A stretch of DNA of 64,000 nucleotides from Zhihengliuella halotolerans (GTDB lineage Bacteria > Actinomycetota > Actinomycetes > Actinomycetales > Micrococcaceae), in the NCBI RefSeq assembly GCF_004217565.1, contig NZ_SHLA01000001.1, positions 496,001 through 560,000 of the forward strand, in the 5' to 3' direction. Positions within the stretch are counted from its first letter, which is position 1. Every line of letters starts with the position of its first letter. The notes beneath the pieces were generated by a model. It ran no database searches and was not told the origin of the DNA. It saw only the letters and a program-made list of their open reading frames with translations. The position numbers and the translations under genes were made by a program. This document shows positions 22,408 through 31,419 of this stretch, in pieces.

Positions 22408-25400
22408 TTGGTGGGGACTGAAGAAAGCGGGTCGGCGATCGCCGACTGGCTGGACGAGCTCGGACCGGGAGCAGGCACGGACACGCTGCTGCGCTTCGCC
22501 GGTTCACCCTCCAACAGCATCGACGTCACGCACGCGCACCCCTCCGGCCTGGCCCAGTTCATGGCCGGCCGCCGCACGCGGCTCTCCATGCTCCTGCGCG
22601 ACCAGGAGGCCTTTCTGCCGGGCCTGCGCACCGCACGCGCCCTGCGTGGCAAGATCCAGGAGCTCGCCGACGAGCGCGGCATCGACGTCGGCTACCTCGC
22701 CGCGGGCGTCGTCTCGTGGCGCTCCGTTGTCGACAGCCGTTCGGAGCAGTTCAGCGCCCCGGTGATGCTCGTGCGGATCAGCCTCGCCGCCCGCGACCGC
22801 GACGACTACGACGTCCAGATCTCCGGGCGGGCCCAGGTCAACCCAGCCCTCGTGCGCTACTTCGCCGAGCACCACGACGTCGACATCGACCTCGACGCAC
22901 TCTACGGCGCCGCCTACATGACCGCCCGCTTCGACCCCCGGCAGGCGATGGACGAGCTGCGCCGCCAGCTCGCCGGCATGCCGAGCACCGTCGTCGAACA
23001 CCGCCTGCTCGTCTCCACGTTCGCCGACGTCGCGGATCCGGCGGACCCGGACCACATCGACCCAGAGCACCCGGTCCTCGCCCGCCTGCTCGCCGCGCGC
23101 GGGAACGTCGACGGCCCCGCCCCGGCCGTCGTCGAGCCCGATATCGAGGTGCTCAGCAGCGACGACCGCGACCCCGCCGACGAGCTGCTCGTGCTCGACG
23201 CCGATGCGAGCCAGCAGGAGGTCCTGGACCTCCTCGAGGCCGGCGAGTCCGTCGCCGTGTCCGCGCCCCCGGGCACGGGCCAGACGCAGACCGCCGTCAA
23301 CGCCGCCGCGCTCCTGGCCGGGCAGGGCAAGCGGATCCTCGTCGTCGCCGAGCGCCGGGAGACTGCCGCCGAGTTCGCCGACCGCCTCGAGCAGCTGGGC
23401 CTCGGCGGCCTCGCCCTGCGCATCGTCCCGGAGATCGACGCCGAGACCCTGCGCCGCCAGCTGACCCGGGCGATCCTGCGCAACGAGCGGGCCACCGAGC
23501 CGAAGCTCGAGAAGCTGCACGAGACCCTCAAGCGCCACCGCCACGCGCTGCTGGATCACGTGCGCTCCCTGCACAACGTGCGCGAGCGGTGGGGCTGCTC
23601 GCCCTACCAGGCGATGCAGGAGCTCGCCCGGCTGACCTCGCTGCTGCCGGCGCCGTCGACCGCGGTCCGCCTCAAGCGCTCGGTGCTGGACTCGATCGTC
23701 ACCCGCCACGAGACCAGCGCCAAGCTGCGTCGGGCCGCAGAGATCGGCGCGTTCACCCAGAAGGCCGTCGACAGCCCCTGGTACGGCGCCCGGCTGCGCA
23801 ACACCCGGGAGGCCGACGAGGCTTTCGAGCTCGCCGAGCGGCTCGACGAGGAGCTCGCGCCGCTGCGCGAGAAGATGCAGAAGCTCGCCGAGTACTCGCA
23901 GGTCAAGCTCGGAGCGACGGTCGCCACGTGGGGTGAGCAGCTCGAGCTCGTCGTCGCCGTGCGTGAAAGCCTCGACAAGTTCGAATCCGACATCTTCGAC
24001 CGCTCGGTCGACGACCTCATCGCCGCGACCGCTTCCTCGGCGTGGCGCAAGGAGCGCGGGATCGAGCTCGGCTCCGTGACCCGCAGCCGCCTGCGCCGCG
24101 TCGCGAAGGAGTACATCCGTCCGGGCGTGCACATCGCGGACCTGCACACGTCGCTGCAGGAGGTGCAGCAGCAGCGGGAGGCTTGGAAGAGCTACGCCAC
24201 GAGCCAACGGCACCCCACCGTGCCCAACGGGCTGCATGAGATCCACCGGCAGTACACGGCGACCCGCAAGCGGCTGCAGGACCTCGACCGCGTCATGGGC
24301 ACCGGCCGGCGCGAGAAGTCCCTCGCCGATCGCGACGTCGCCGACGTGGTGGCCCACGTCAAGCGGCTCGTCGCGGACCGCGAGGAGCTCACGACGCTGC
24401 CGGAGCGGACGCTGCTCATCGAGCAGCTGACCGAGTCGGGGCTGGCCGAGTTGATGGACGACCTGCGCGGGCGCGAGGTCCCGGCCGACCAGGTCGGGCA
24501 CGAGCTCGAGCTCGCCTGGTGGCAGTCCGTGCTCGAGGCCATGATCAGCGGCGACGACTACCTCGCGATGTCCGACGGGAACCAGCTGCGCCAGCTGGAA
24601 GCCGAATACCGTCTCGCCGACAACGCGCACATCGCCTCCGGGGCGTCGCGCCTGAAGTGGGAGCTGGCGCAGCGGTGGAAGGCCGCGCTCGGCGACCACC
24701 GCGCCGGCAGCCGCGAGCTCAAGGCGCTGCTCAAGGACGGGCAGCCGAGCGTCGAGGCGCTGGCCGGATTCGGTGCGCCTCTAGTCAACTCGCTGGTCCC
24801 CGTCTGGGTCGGCTCGCCGCTGATGATCCCCTCGGTGGTACCGGCCGAGACGAAGTTCGACGCCGTGATGCTGCTCGACGCGGACGCGCTCTCGCTGCGC
24901 AGCGCCCTGGGCGCGATCAGCCGCGCGCCCCAGATCGTGGCCTTCGGCGACGATGCGCTCGGCGGCCCGAAGAGCTTCAGCGTCTCCGTCGATCCGACGG
25001 CGTCCCTGCGCGCCCCCAAGCAGCCGGTGGGGACCTTCACCGCGCTGTCCGAGGTGCTGCCGAAGCGCCGGTTGACGACCGTCTACCGCGGCGTCGACGA
25101 GAACCTGACCGAGATCCTCGGGGCGGCCTACTACGACTCCGAGCTGAGCCGCCTTCCCGTGGCGCGTGCCCTCGGCCCGAACAAGCCGGCCCTGTGCGTC
25201 GAGTACGTGCACGACGGCACCGGCCTGCCGGACGCCGGCGCCGAGGCCGTCGAGTCCACCGTGGGCGAAGTCCGGCTCGTCGCCGACCTCGTCTTCTCGC
25301 ACATCCGCCGGCGCCCGCAGATGTCGCTCGCCGTCGTCGCGTCCAACCAGCGCCACGCGGCCCGCATCGCCGAGGCCATCCAGGTCCAGCTGCCGAACTA

Positions 25401-26262
25401 CCCGTGGGCCCGCGAGTTCTTCGCCCGCGAGGACGAGCGGTTCCAGGTCTCGACGATCGAGCGTTCCAAGTCGATCGTGCGCGACGCGGTCATTCTCGCG
25501 CTCGGCTACGGTCGCACCCCGCACGGCAAGGCCGTGCATGATTTCGGCGCCCTCTCCGGGCCCGAGGGCGACCAGCTCGTCGCCTCGGCACTCACTCGAT
25601 CCCGTGAATTCCTGACGATCGTCACGGCCGTCCGCCCCGAGGACCTGGATCTGGAGCGGGTCAAGGGCGGTGCGTCGCGCCTCATGGACGTCATCGAGCA
25701 CGCGCTGGCCCCCGAGGCGGGTTCCGACGACGACGGCGCCCCGCTCGAGGACCCGCTCGTGGCCGACCTGCGCAATCGGCTTCTCGAGCGCGGCGCCACT
25801 GTCCGGCAGCGCTACCGCGGCGAGCTCGACCTGGCGATCCAGGCGCCGGCGGCGGGTGACGAGGAGTCCGCACGCATGATGCCGCTGGCCGTCGTCTCCG
25901 ACGGCACGGACGCCTACAGCCGGCTGACCGTGCGCCAGCGTTCGAGGCTGCGGCCGCAGCTGCTCGAGTCGCTCGGCTGGCGCTACGTTCCGCTCTGGAC
26001 GATCGACGTCTTCAGCGACCCCGGCCGCATCGCCGACGCGCTCAGCGAGTACCTGAATCTCTCCGGATCCAACGAGGACGACGTGACCACTGCCGACTCC
26101 GGCGCCCAGAAGCCCTCCGGCCGCCGCGCCCAGAAGCCGACCCTCTTCACCGACCCGGTGCTGCCGCAGACGGCGGGGGAGGACGACCCGCGCTCCTGGG
26201 GCGAGTCCGGCGAGGACCGCGACGATTGGCTCAAGGAGCAGCGTCCGCCGCACTGGGGCTGA
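22408..26262 (+). CDS. Large helicase-like protein with altered ATPase and nuclease motifs
   Basis: 1284 residues. Start TTG 22408 or GTG 22411, both served by GGAAGG at 22393-22398. The layout resembles superfamily 1 DNA helicases that end in a Vsr-like restriction-endonuclease domain (REase_MTES_1575 type): a unique N-terminal 260 residues, a P-loop region, a long helical insert (330-790) and helicase core 2 (VYRG, then TLTRSREF near 1095). Walker A reads APPGTGQTQT, so the lysine is Q292. The Walker B position reads LLDADA (822-827) instead of DEA. The nuclease-like end keeps ELDLAI (D1141) but has VVSDG (1163-1166 region) where relatives have an E-C-D motif. It may bind DNA or ATP without catalysis. 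A possible -10 box TAGTTT lies at 22344-22349. Confidence 0.6.
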   Translation: MVGTEESGSAIADWLDELGPGAGTDTLLRFAGSPSNSIDVTHAHPSGLAQFMAGRRTRLSMLLRDQEAFLPGLRTARALRGKIQELADERGIDVGYLAAGVVSWRSVVDSRSEQFSAPVMLVRISLAARDRDDYDVQISGRAQVNPALVRYFAEHHDVDIDLDALYGAAYMTARFDPRQAMDELRRQLAGMPSTVVEHRLLVSTFADVADPADPDHIDPEHPVLARLLAARGNVDGPAPAVVEPDIEVLSSDDRDPADELLVLDADASQQEVLDLLEAGESVAVSAPPGTGQTQTAVNAAALLAGQGKRILVVAERRETAAEFADRLEQLGLGGLALRIVPEIDAETLRRQLTRAILRNERATEPKLEKLHETLKRHRHALLDHVRSLHNVRERWGCSPYQAMQELARLTSLLPAPSTAVRLKRSVLDSIVTRHETSAKLRRAAEIGAFTQKAVDSPWYGARLRNTREADEAFELAERLDEELAPLREKMQKLAEYSQVKLGATVATWGEQLELVVAVRESLDKFESDIFDRSVDDLIAATASSAWRKERGIELGSVTRSRLRRVAKEYIRPGVHIADLHTSLQEVQQQREAWKSYATSQRHPTVPNGLHEIHRQYTATRKRLQDLDRVMGTGRREKSLADRDVADVVAHVKRLVADREELTTLPERTLLIEQLTESGLAELMDDLRGREVPADQVGHELELAWWQSVLEAMISGDDYLAMSDGNQLRQLEAEYRLADNAHIASGASRLKWELAQRWKAALGDHRAGSRELKALLKDGQPSVEALAGFGAPLVNSLVPVWVGSPLMIPSVVPAETKFDAVMLLDADALSLRSALGAISRAPQIVAFGDDALGGPKSFSVSVDPTASLRAPKQPVGTFTALSEVLPKRRLTTVYRGVDENLTEILGAAYYDSELSRLPVARALGPNKPALCVEYVHDGTGLPDAGAEAVESTVGEVRLVADLVFSHIRRRPQMSLAVVASNQRHAARIAEAIQVQLPNYPWAREFFAREDERFQVSTIERSKSIVRDAVILALGYGRTPHGKAVHDFGALSGPEGDQLVASALTRSREFLTIVTAVRPEDLDLERVKGGASRLMDVIEHALAPEAGSDDDGAPLEDPLVADLRNRLLERGATVRQRYRGELDLAIQAPAAGDEESARMMPLAVVSDGTDAYSRLTVRQRSRLRPQLLESLGWRYVPLWTIDVFSDPGRIADALSEYLNLSGSNEDDVTTADSGAQKPSGRRAQKPTLFTDPVLPQTAGEDDPRSWGESGEDRDDWLKEQRPPHWG

Positions 26263-26270
26263 CCTCACTG

Positions 26271-26963
26271 CTACGGCGCGACGAGCATGAGCTGCAGTCG
26301 CCCGCGGCTCGCAGCCCCGGCCAGCGCCTCGGCCTGCTCGGCGGACGCCGCCACGACCACCGTGGCCTGCGGCCCGCCGGGCACCGGCCCGTCCAGGAGC
26401 CCTCCGCGTGCCGCCGAGGGGACCCAGAGCACCGGTACAGCCCGCGCGATCCGGTTCGACTCGACGGGCCGTTCGTAGCCGTTGCCCTCACTAAGGACCA
26501 CGTCGACGTGCAGCCCGGGGGAGAGCAGCGACAGCGTCTCCGTGTCGGCCGGCTGCAACGGCACGGCCACCGTCCCGGGTTCGGTGCCCGCCAGCAGGTG
26601 CTCGCCGACGAGCAGACCCTCGTGCAGGGGTGTGCCGGACGTCGCCGCGATCGCGAGCTGCTGGCCGATCAGGTCCGCACCGTCGTCGCGCTGCGCCGCG
26701 AACTGCGGCGGCAGCGCCGCCGCCTGGACCTCCCGGGCCTCGACGTCGCCGGGCTCGATCACGTGCCCGGACGGCAGATCGCGTGTGCTCACAGCGATCG
26801 CGACGCGCGGCGCCGCGTCCGGTGCCACGGCGCTGAGCCCGCAGGCGACCGCCAGCGCCGCCAGGGCCGCTGCGACGGGCCGCCGGTACCGGGCCACGAC
26901 GTCGCGCCAGCCGCGCCGATAGCTGCTCGCCGGCACCCGGGCCGGCTTCCTCGTTCCTCGCAT
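26271..26963 (-). CDS. SAF-domain protein, CpaB/RcpC-like
   Basis: 230 residues from the ATG at 26963. A basic cytoplasmic stub and one membrane helix (PVAAALAALAVACGL) are followed by a SAF domain (VAIAVSTRDLPSGHVIEPGDV) and a small C-terminal beta domain ending in RLQLMLVAP. CpaB-type proteins sit in the periplasmic or outer face of Flp/tad pilus machines, but no pilus gene is near, so a more general envelope role is possible. The ribosome site is poor (GGAG only two bases away). A terminator of the upstream fmdB gene lies just before the start, so it needs its own promoter. Confidence 0.7.
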   Translation of the reverse strand: MRGTRKPARVPASSYRRGWRDVVARYRRPVAAALAALAVACGLSAVAPDAAPRVAIAVSTRDLPSGHVIEPGDVEAREVQAAALPPQFAAQRDDGADLIGQQLAIAATSGTPLHEGLLVGEHLLAGTEPGTVAVPLQPADTETLSLLSPGLHVDVVLSEGNGYERPVESNRIARAVPVLWVPSAARGGLLDGPVPGGPQATVVVAASAEQAEALAGAASRGRLQLMLVAP

Positions 26964-26990
26964 GTCTCCATCACAGCGTGCCGGGCACGC

Positions 26991-27025
26991 AAAAGCGCCG
27001 CCCACTTTCGCAGTGTGGACGGCGC
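26991..27025 (-). terminator. Intrinsic terminator after the FmdB-type gene
   Basis: On the minus strand GCGCCGTCCACACT pairs with AGTGGGCGGCGC across a 5-base loop, then TTTT (plus-strand AAAA at 26991-26994). Confidence 0.7.
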
Positions 27026-27056
27026 CTGAAGTTTCAGCGGCTGTGGACGGAAAGTC

Positions 27057-27269
27057 CTAGCTGGTCGCCTCGGCGGACGCGGCCGGGGCGGAGGAGCGCG
27101 AGTCGGTGCGGTAGAAGCCCGAGCCCTTGAACGTGACGCCGCCGACGTTGAACTTCTTGCGCAGGGTGCCCTCGCAGCCCTCGCACGTCGTCAGGGAGTC
27201 CTCACTGAACGACTGGAAGACGTCGAACTCGCTGCCGCAGTCCTTGCAGGCGTAAGCGTAAGTGGGCAT
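27057..27269 (-). CDS. FmdB-family zinc-ribbon protein
   Basis: 70 residues beginning MPTYAYACKDCG. Two CxxC knuckles, C8/C11 and C29/C32, form a rubredoxin-like zinc ribbon, followed by the family's GVTFKGSGFYRTD segment and a short Ala/Ser tail. Proteins of this family are regulators of uncertain action. Ribosome site GGAAG just upstream. Convergent with nothing; it ends before a clear terminator. Confidence 0.9.
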   Translation of the reverse strand: MPTYAYACKDCGSEFDVFQSFSEDSLTTCEGCEGTLRKKFNVGGVTFKGSGFYRTDSRSSAPAASAEATS

Positions 27270-27311
27270 GGGCTTCCTTCCGGCACTCGGATGATTCGAG
27301 TGCCAATTCTA

Positions 27312-27932
27312 TCACCGCGCGAACCACGCGATGCCGCGGGACGTGACGACGCCGTCCACCGGCTCGTCGAGGGGCCCGGCCGGCAGGGTGCCCGCCGTGG
27401 CCAGCTCGTGGTCGTAGACGACCGCGAGCAGCGCCGGCGCCGCCCCGCCCGAGCGGAGTTGGGCGATGAAACGGTCGTAGTACCCGCCGCCCTGCCCGAG
27501 GCGCGCCCCGAGCAGGTCCACGGCCTGCGCCGGAACCAGGACGACGTCGGCCGTGGCGACCGTCTCCACCCCGCCGCGGTGCCCGACGGGCTCGTCGATC
27601 GGGGCGACCGTGGAACGCTGCGTGGGCGCGCCCGGGCTCCAGCGCACCCACCCCAGCTGCCGTTCCGGCAGGCAGACGGGCACGAGGACGGTGGCGCCGT
27701 CGTCGTGCAGGGATTCCAACAGCGGGTCCAGCGTCGGTTCGGCGCCGTACGCCAGGTAGGCGGCCACTGTGACCGGCTGCGGGCGGGCGGCGAGCCAATT
27801 GCGCAACGCGTCGGCGACGGCCGCGGACTGGTGCGCGCGCTCCGCGACGGGCAGCTCGCGGCGGCGGCGGCGCCACACGCGGCGGACCTCGTCCTTGACC
27901 TCTGGCGCGACGGGGCTTGGTTCGGCGATCAT
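27312..27932 (-). CDS. 5-formyltetrahydrofolate cyclo-ligase
   Basis: 206 residues from the ATG at 27932 (an upstream in-frame ATG at 28022 would run into the divergent gene). Converts 5-formyl-THF to 5,10-methenyl-THF with ATP. Visible motifs are the basic N-terminal helix VWRRRRREL, a substrate region VPVCLP and the ATP/folate loop LGARLGQGGGYYDRF near residue 150. Its stop lies 42 bases before fmdB, so the two share a transcript, an arrangement found in other Micrococcales. Confidence 0.92.
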   Translation of the reverse strand: MIAEPSPVAPEVKDEVRRVWRRRRRELPVAERAHQSAAVADALRNWLAARPQPVTVAAYLAYGAEPTLDPLLESLHDDGATVLVPVCLPERQLGWVRWSPGAPTQRSTVAPIDEPVGHRGGVETVATADVVLVPAQAVDLLGARLGQGGGYYDRFIAQLRSGGAAPALLAVVYDHELATAGTLPAGPLDEPVDGVVTSRGIAWFAR

Positions 27933-27959
27933 GAGGTCATCGTAGCGGGGGTGAGCGCC

Positions 27960-27965
27960 TATGCT
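27960..27965 (+). promoter_or_regulatory. -10 box TATGCT, leaderless start
   Basis: TATGCT ends 7 bases before the ATG at 27973. The in-frame ATG at 27961 lies inside the box and is rejected as start. Confidence 0.5.
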
Positions 27966-27972
27966 TTTGACC

Positions 27973-28587
27973 ATGTCACGTCTTGCCCCGTGGTGGCCGG
28001 CCACGCTCGAATCCGGAGACATCCTGCTGCGCCCGCTGAAGGTCGGCGATCATGCAGAGTGGAGCGCGGCGCGGCGCCGGAACGCCGAGTGGCTCCGCCG
28101 CTGGGAGGCCACGCAGCCGGACTACGGCCGGGCGCCGTCGTTCCGCGAGATGGTGCGAGGGCTGAACCGGCAGGCCCGGGCCGCGCAGGCGCTGCCCTGG
28201 GTCATCGCGGTGCGCGACCCGCGGGCTGCGCGGCCGGTCATCGCCGGCCAGGTGACGGTCTCGGCGATCACGTGGGGCTCGGCGAAGAACTGCTCGATCG
28301 GGTACTGGATCGACAGCGAGCGAGCCGGGCAGGGCATCGTGCCGCGGGCGGTGGCAATGGCCGGGGACTTCTGTTTCGGCGAACTCGGCCTGCACCGGAT
28401 CGAGATCAACATCCGCCCCGAGAACACGCCGAGTCTGCGCGTCGTCGAGAAGCTGGGGTTCCGCGACGAGGGGGAGCGGCGGGCGTTCCTGCACATCGAC
28501 GGGCAATGGGCGGACCACCGGACTTTCGCGCTGACGAACGAGGAAGTCAGAGACGGGTTCCAGGCGCGGCTCGAGGCGTTCGGGTAG
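27973..28587 (+). CDS. RimJ/RimL-type GNAT acetyltransferase
   Basis: 204 residues. Acetyltransf_3 fold like ribosomal-protein N-acetyltransferase RimJ: IALRP-type opening (DILLRPLKVGD), SIGYWIDSERAGQGIVPRAV as the acetyl-CoA loop, LHRIEINIRPENTPSLRVVEKLGF, then a short tail. It probably acetylates a protein N-terminus. Divergent from the cyclo-ligase gene with 40 bases between starts. Confidence 0.88.
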   Translation: MSRLAPWWPATLESGDILLRPLKVGDHAEWSAARRRNAEWLRRWEATQPDYGRAPSFREMVRGLNRQARAAQALPWVIAVRDPRAARPVIAGQVTVSAITWGSAKNCSIGYWIDSERAGQGIVPRAVAMAGDFCFGELGLHRIEINIRPENTPSLRVVEKLGFRDEGERRAFLHIDGQWADHRTFALTNEEVRDGFQARLEAFG

Positions 28588-28593
28588 CGGGCC

Positions 28594-28613
28594 GGCCGCC
28601 TCCGGCGGCCGTT
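28594..28613 (+). terminator. Short hairpin after the RimJ-type gene
   Basis: GGCCGCC (28594-28600) pairs with GGCGGCC (28604-28610) over a 3-base loop, then GTTT. Confidence 0.5.
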
Positions 28614-28821
28614 TGAGCGCGACATAAACCACACGGATGTGAGTTTCATGGCGGACACACCGCGAGTAATCCAAGGTCAGCCCGGCATCGCGACGTAACG
28701 TCAGGTGTGTGGATGCAGGTACCCGCCCGTTTCCGCACTTCCGCGCACCACCGTGACGTGGATTCGCAAACGTACAATACCGACCCGCACGGCCGGCACG
28801 GCCAGCACCGGGAGGACTCCC

Positions 28822-29541
28822 ATGATGACGACTGAACCGCGCGAGACCGGCCTCCGGCAGCCTCAGGCGGCCCAGGGGCGATTCCGCGTGCGCTACGGAC
28901 GGCTGGGCCTTGCCCTCATCGGCCTCACCGCGCTGGTCACGTTCGTCGTCACCGGCGCCCTGGCCCCGTTCGGTGTCGTCTCCGGGTTGTGGACGCTCGC
29001 CGCGGCCGCGGTCTTCGTCGGCAGCTTCGTCGGGTTGCGCTCGCTCGCCGTGCGCGACCGCCGCCGCCGGGTGCTGGCCCGCATCAACCGCACGTACAGC
29101 GACGCCATGGCCGCCGTCGCCGGGACCGTCGCAGCCGAGGCTCCGGATCACGGCAGCTCCGATGTCTTCGACGCGCAGCCCGGATCGGGTGAGACCGAGC
29201 GCCGGCTCACGGTTGAGGAACTGCGCGCCGAGGCCCGCCGCGTCGCCGCGCTCAAGGCCGCCCAGCGTCCCGTGTCCAGCACCCAGGCCCTCGACGCCGG
29301 CCGCACGTGGGACCCGGTCGCGGTTCCGAAGCCGACCTACGTCGAGGCCGCCAAGGCGCGACGCCCGGAGCCGCAGCCGCTGCCGCGCCCGGAGGAGAAG
29401 AAGCCGGTGAACGTCAAGAGCATTCTGGCGGACACCCGGGCCAGGTCCAACGCCGCGGCGGAGACGATCGCGGCCGGCACCGCGCCTGCGGGCCCGCGCA
29501 TCAATCTCGACGACGTCCTCCAGCGCCGCCGCGGCGCCTGA
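28822..29541 (+). CDS. Two-helix membrane protein of unknown function
   Basis: 239 residues, ATG at 28822 with GGGAGG six bases upstream (28810-28815). A short basic N-terminus, two membrane helices (LALIGLTALVTFVVTGAL and VSGLWTLAAAAVFVGSF), then a long charged cytoplasmic tail rich in Ala, Arg and Pro with a possible coiled coil (RLTVEELRAEARRVAALKAA) and a Pro-rich stretch. No catalytic motif. Similar proteins occur in Arthrobacter relatives but I know no function. It precedes the APH-type gene by 33 bases and may be co-transcribed. Confidence 0.7.
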   Translation: MMTTEPRETGLRQPQAAQGRFRVRYGRLGLALIGLTALVTFVVTGALAPFGVVSGLWTLAAAAVFVGSFVGLRSLAVRDRRRRVLARINRTYSDAMAAVAGTVAAEAPDHGSSDVFDAQPGSGETERRLTVEELRAEARRVAALKAAQRPVSSTQALDAGRTWDPVAVPKPTYVEAAKARRPEPQPLPRPEEKKPVNVKSILADTRARSNAAAETIAAGTAPAGPRINLDDVLQRRRGA

Positions 29542-29574
29542 TTCGGACGCGGACGGAATCGGAGGCGCGTCGGC

Positions 29575-30843
29575 GTGGATTCCCCTCGAGCAGCGAAACG
29601 CTGGCCTGAGGAGCGCCAGCTCGCCTTCATCAACGCCCACGCCAGCCGGCTGGTCGCCTCCGGGATCGGCCTGGACCCCAGCAATTACGACACGCTGCAG
29701 CCGACTCAGGTCCAGCTGCAGCACCGGCCCGGCGCCGGCATCAGCGCCCTCTACGCGCTGCGCGACGGCAGCGGCCACATCGGCCTCACGACCGAGGAAT
29801 TACCCGCGCCGGCTCCCGACAGCGACGGAACTCTGCCCTATACCCAGTTGCACGTGCCCGGCTACGAGGTGGCCCCGCAGGGATTCGACGAGCTCGTGGT
29901 CTCGGTGTGGCGCCACCCGCGCGACCCGAAGCTGCCGGGCCTGGCCGCCGCGGCGGTCCCCGAACGGGCCGAGGTCGCCTTCGGCGCCGGGGACCGGCTG
30001 ACCCACCTCGAAACCGTTGCCTACCGCCCGCTGCGCCGCGCCGTCCTGCGGGCCACCTTCGCGCAGACCGAGCCGGAGCTCACCGAACGCGCGATCTATC
30101 TCAAGGTCATGCGTCCCGACCTCGCCGACGAGCTCGTCGAGCGCAGCCGCCTCCTCGCCGGCGCCGGGCTGCCCGTGCCGGACGTGCTCGCGCATCAGGA
30201 GGACGGCGTCGCCGCCTTTCGCGAGCTCTCCGGCGCCTCGCTCTCGCGCCTGATCATGCACGACGGCGGCACGAGCCTGGATCCGGCTGAGCTGGTCGCG
30301 CTCCTGGACAAGATGCCGGCGGCGGTCCTGGACCTGCCGCACCGCCCCGCGTGGGCCGATCGCGTCGACCGCTACGCGAGTGCGGCGCGGACGGCGCTGC
30401 CGGAGGCCGCATACCGGATCGACGAGCTCGAACGCGGGGTACGGGACGCGCTCGATGCAGCCGACCGCGGGCCGCTGGTGCCCACGCACGGGGACTTCTA
30501 CGAGGCGAACCTCCTGATGGACGAGAACCGCCTGGTCGGGCTGCTCGACGTCGACAACGTCGGCCCCGGCCGCCGCGCCGACGACCTCGCGTGCCTGCTC
30601 GGGCACGTGGCCGTGCTGCCCGCCGTCGACCCCCGCTATGTGCACATCAACGAGGCCCTCGACCACTTCGGGTCGGTCTTTGAGCGCGGGTGCGACCCGC
30701 GGGCGCTGTGGGGGAGCGCGGCCGGCGTCGGAGTCTCGCTCATCGCCGGGGCGCGGGTGCCCGGCCAGGTAGATGAGTGGGTGCCGGCGGCCATGGGGCG
30801 GCTCGAGGCGGCCGAACGGCTGCTCGCACGCGTGCCGGGCTGA
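29575..30843 (+). CDS. Aminoglycoside-phosphotransferase-fold kinase
   Basis: 422 residues, GTG start with GGAGG about ten bases upstream. The C-terminal 260 residues carry the APH/choline-kinase fold: THGDFYEANLLM (catalytic loop, Asp in HGD) and LLDVDNVGPG (metal-binding DxD). ATP-lobe elements (YLKVMRPD) precede it. The N-terminal 140 residues are specific to this group and not recognised. Such proteins phosphorylate small molecules or are regulators; nothing here indicates antibiotic resistance. It is followed by short direct repeats and a hairpin. Confidence 0.75.
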   Translation: MDSPRAAKRWPEERQLAFINAHASRLVASGIGLDPSNYDTLQPTQVQLQHRPGAGISALYALRDGSGHIGLTTEELPAPAPDSDGTLPYTQLHVPGYEVAPQGFDELVVSVWRHPRDPKLPGLAAAAVPERAEVAFGAGDRLTHLETVAYRPLRRAVLRATFAQTEPELTERAIYLKVMRPDLADELVERSRLLAGAGLPVPDVLAHQEDGVAAFRELSGASLSRLIMHDGGTSLDPAELVALLDKMPAAVLDLPHRPAWADRVDRYASAARTALPEAAYRIDELERGVRDALDAADRGPLVPTHGDFYEANLLMDENRLVGLLDVDNVGPGRRADDLACLLGHVAVLPAVDPRYVHINEALDHFGSVFERGCDPRALWGSAAGVGVSLIAGARVPGQVDEWVPAAMGRLEAAERLLARVPG

Positions 30844-30866
30844 GCGCGGCAGGTGACCTGAGCGCG

Positions 30867-30890
30867 GAAGATGAGGGGGCTCTCATCTTC
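30867..30890 (+). terminator. Perfect hairpin between the kinase gene and the poly-Asp gene
   Basis: GAAGATGAG (30867-30875) pairs with CTCATCTTC (30882-30890) around GGGGCT. No T-run follows. It could terminate the kinase transcript or be an inverted-repeat protein site for the next gene. Confidence 0.45.
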
Positions 30891-30908
30891 TCCTCCTCCG
30901 CCTCTCAT
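30880..30908 (+). promoter_or_regulatory. CTCTCAT direct repeats before the poly-Asp gene
   Basis: CTCTCAT occurs at 30880-30886 and 30902-30908, 22 bases apart. OmpR/PhoB-type regulators bind direct repeats at helical spacing, and such a regulator is encoded next door. Inferred only. Confidence 0.3.
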
Positions 30909-30975
30909 GCGCCTGCGGCACGCTAGTCGTGTCGGGCCGATGCGCGCTCGGCGCAATGCACTCGAAAGGGACGCG

Positions 30976-31419
30976 GTGAAAACGAAAGCCTGGGCCATGG
31001 CGGGCGCCATGAGCCTTATCATCCTCGGCGGCGGCGCCGTCGTGGCCAGCGAGATGATCGGCGCTGACGACGACCTCGGGCCGGGCGTCATCGACGTCGC
31101 CACCGCCGGCGGGACGCCGAGTGGCACGGAGTCGTCGTCCGCGTCCGGGACGGGAGAGCCGGTTCAGGAATCCGAGGCCGGCTCCTCGGACAAGGACGCG
31201 CCGGTGTCGGAAGGGGGCGCGGAGCCTGAGGTCACGACCAGCCCTCCACCGCCGCCAAGAGACACGACGACGCGGGCCCCAGCCACACAGGAGTCCGAGC
31301 AGCCGGGCCCGGTCCGGCCGGCCACGCCGGAGGCCCCGGACGACGACGATGACGATGATGACGATGATGACGATGATGACGATGATGACGACGACGACGA
31401 TGATGATGACGACGATTAG
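30976..31419 (+). CDS. Membrane-anchored or secreted protein with a 26-aspartate tail
   Basis: 147 residues from GTG 30976 with GAAAGGG (30964-30970) upstream. One N-terminal hydrophobic helix (AGAMSLIILGGGAVVASEM), a Ser/Glu/Thr-rich acidic region, a Pro run (SPPPPPR) and a Pro-rich spacer, then 26 consecutive Asp residues up to the stop. The tail lies outside the membrane if the helix is an anchor. Such a tail would bind divalent cations strongly, as in calsequestrin; function here unknown. Its stop overlaps that of the response regulator on the other strand by four bases, so the two transcripts collide. Confidence 0.65.
   Translation: MKTKAWAMAGAMSLIILGGGAVVASEMIGADDDLGPGVIDVATAGGTPSGTESSSASGTGEPVQESEAGSSDKDAPVSEGGAEPEVTTSPPPPPRDTTTRAPATQESEQPGPVRPATPEAPDDDDDDDDDDDDDDDDDDDDDDDDDD
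31339..31416 (+). repeat. GAY trinucleotide tract (26 codons)
   Basis: Twenty-six Asp codons, a mix of GAC and GAT including a short GATGATGAC-like pattern. The period-3 and period-9 repeats make length changes by slippage likely, without breaking the frame. Confidence 0.9.
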
